From an uncultured Lachnospiraceae bacterium (GTDB lineage Bacteria > Bacillota > Clostridia > Lachnospirales > Lachnospiraceae), in contig CAOJLW010000144.1 in NCBI GenBank assembly GCA_948438565.1, positions 1 through 5,878 of the forward strand: a DNA stretch of 5,878 bases, written 5' to 3'. Within the stretch, counting starts at the first letter, position 1. The number at the start of each line of letters is the position of its first letter. Below, piece by piece: positions 5,684 through 5,878 of the stretch. The position numbers were made by a program, and so were the translations under genes. The notes under the pieces were generated by a model. That model ran no database searches. It saw only the letters and a list, made by a program, of their open reading frames with translations, and had not been told where the DNA came from.

Positions 5684-5878
5684 TGTGCAGAGAAAAAATC
5701 GTCCAGCAGCGGAAAAAGTTTGGGACTTTTGACAACATAGCTGAAATGGTTTTCGCCAGGCAGAATTTTTAATTCGGCGTCGGGGATTGCGGCGGCAATC
5801 CGTTTGGTTTCGCTCTGTTTGATGATATCATTGGCGCCGGCAAGCACCAGGGTTGGAATCGTGATTTTCGCAAGATCT
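5674..5878 (-). CDS. Alpha/beta hydrolase, C-terminal part (truncated at the right edge)
   Basis: Sixty-seven codons and a TAA stop (5676-5674) are present; the gene runs off the right edge. The fragment reads through IPTLVLAGANDII, a typical strand 7 and acid loop in which the Asp of AND (fragment residue 17) is the likely catalytic acid. It then reaches LPGENHFSYV, with the likely catalytic His at fragment residue 44, and ends in a helix around SPKLFPLLDDFF. This is the usual end of an alpha/beta hydrolase-fold esterase or lipase-like enzyme. The nucleophile serine lies outside the window, so the substrate cannot be named. It is encoded 49 bases upstream of asnA on the same strand and may be partly co-transcribed with it, but a promoter in the gap argues for separate expression. 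Confidence 0.85.
   Translation of the reverse strand, partial: DLAKITIPTLVLAGANDIIKQSETKRIAAAIPDAELKILPGENHFSYVVKSPKLFPLLDDFFSAHCY

Noticed and set aside
5625..5738. Longer asnA frame starting at 5738
   Set aside because: It overlaps the well-supported hydrolase C-terminus, gives a protein longer than the family, and ignores the AGGAG site before 5624.

Overview
The window is a compact thiamine (vitamin B1) salvage operon on the + strand under a TPP riboswitch. It meets, tail to tail, a minus-strand unit carrying ammonia-dependent asparagine synthetase and the end of an alpha/beta hydrolase. A transcription-terminating TPP riboswitch, strong GGAGG-type ribosome binding sites, near-consensus sigma-A promoters with 17-nt spacers, and the combination of thiM/thiE/thiD with CytX and AsnA all suggest a Gram-positive anaerobe of the Clostridia type with mid-range GC. 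The genus cannot be read from the sequence.

Layout. Positions 1-16 hold the first five codons of a divergent minus-strand gene that runs off the left edge, with its own promoter (63-91) and a small palindrome in its leader (31-46). The rest of the 1-354 region is control sequence: a consensus promoter (153-181), a TPP aptamer (about 194-281) and an intrinsic terminator (294-333) ahead of thiM. In 92-152 the only structure seen is the 8-bp palindrome GGATATCC at 112-119. Then come thiM (355-1173), thiE (1160-1801, 14-nt overlap), a HAD phosphatase (1798-2463, ATGA overlap), a 102-nt spacer that folds into two adjacent hairpins, thiD (2566-3372) and cytX (3374-4546, 1-nt gap). A double-hairpin terminator closes the operon at 4560-4600. 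On the minus strand, asnA occupies 4614-5624 and the hydrolase tail 5674-5878. A promoter for asnA lies in the junction and overlaps the hydrolase's last codons.

How the genes work together. CytX probably imports hydroxymethylpyrimidine (HMP), ThiD phosphorylates it twice to HMP-PP, ThiM phosphorylates salvaged hydroxyethylthiazole, and ThiE joins the two into thiamine monophosphate (TMP). No ThiL (TMP kinase) is present. The HAD enzyme between thiE and thiD is a good candidate for a TMP phosphatase that would make free thiamine for a pyrophosphokinase encoded elsewhere. High TPP should stop transcription before thiM.

No defence system, mobile element, CRISPR array or RNA gene was seen. The points most worth a second look are a 10-bp complementarity between the aptamer core and the terminator loop, the HAD gene's role, and the structured spacer before thiD.
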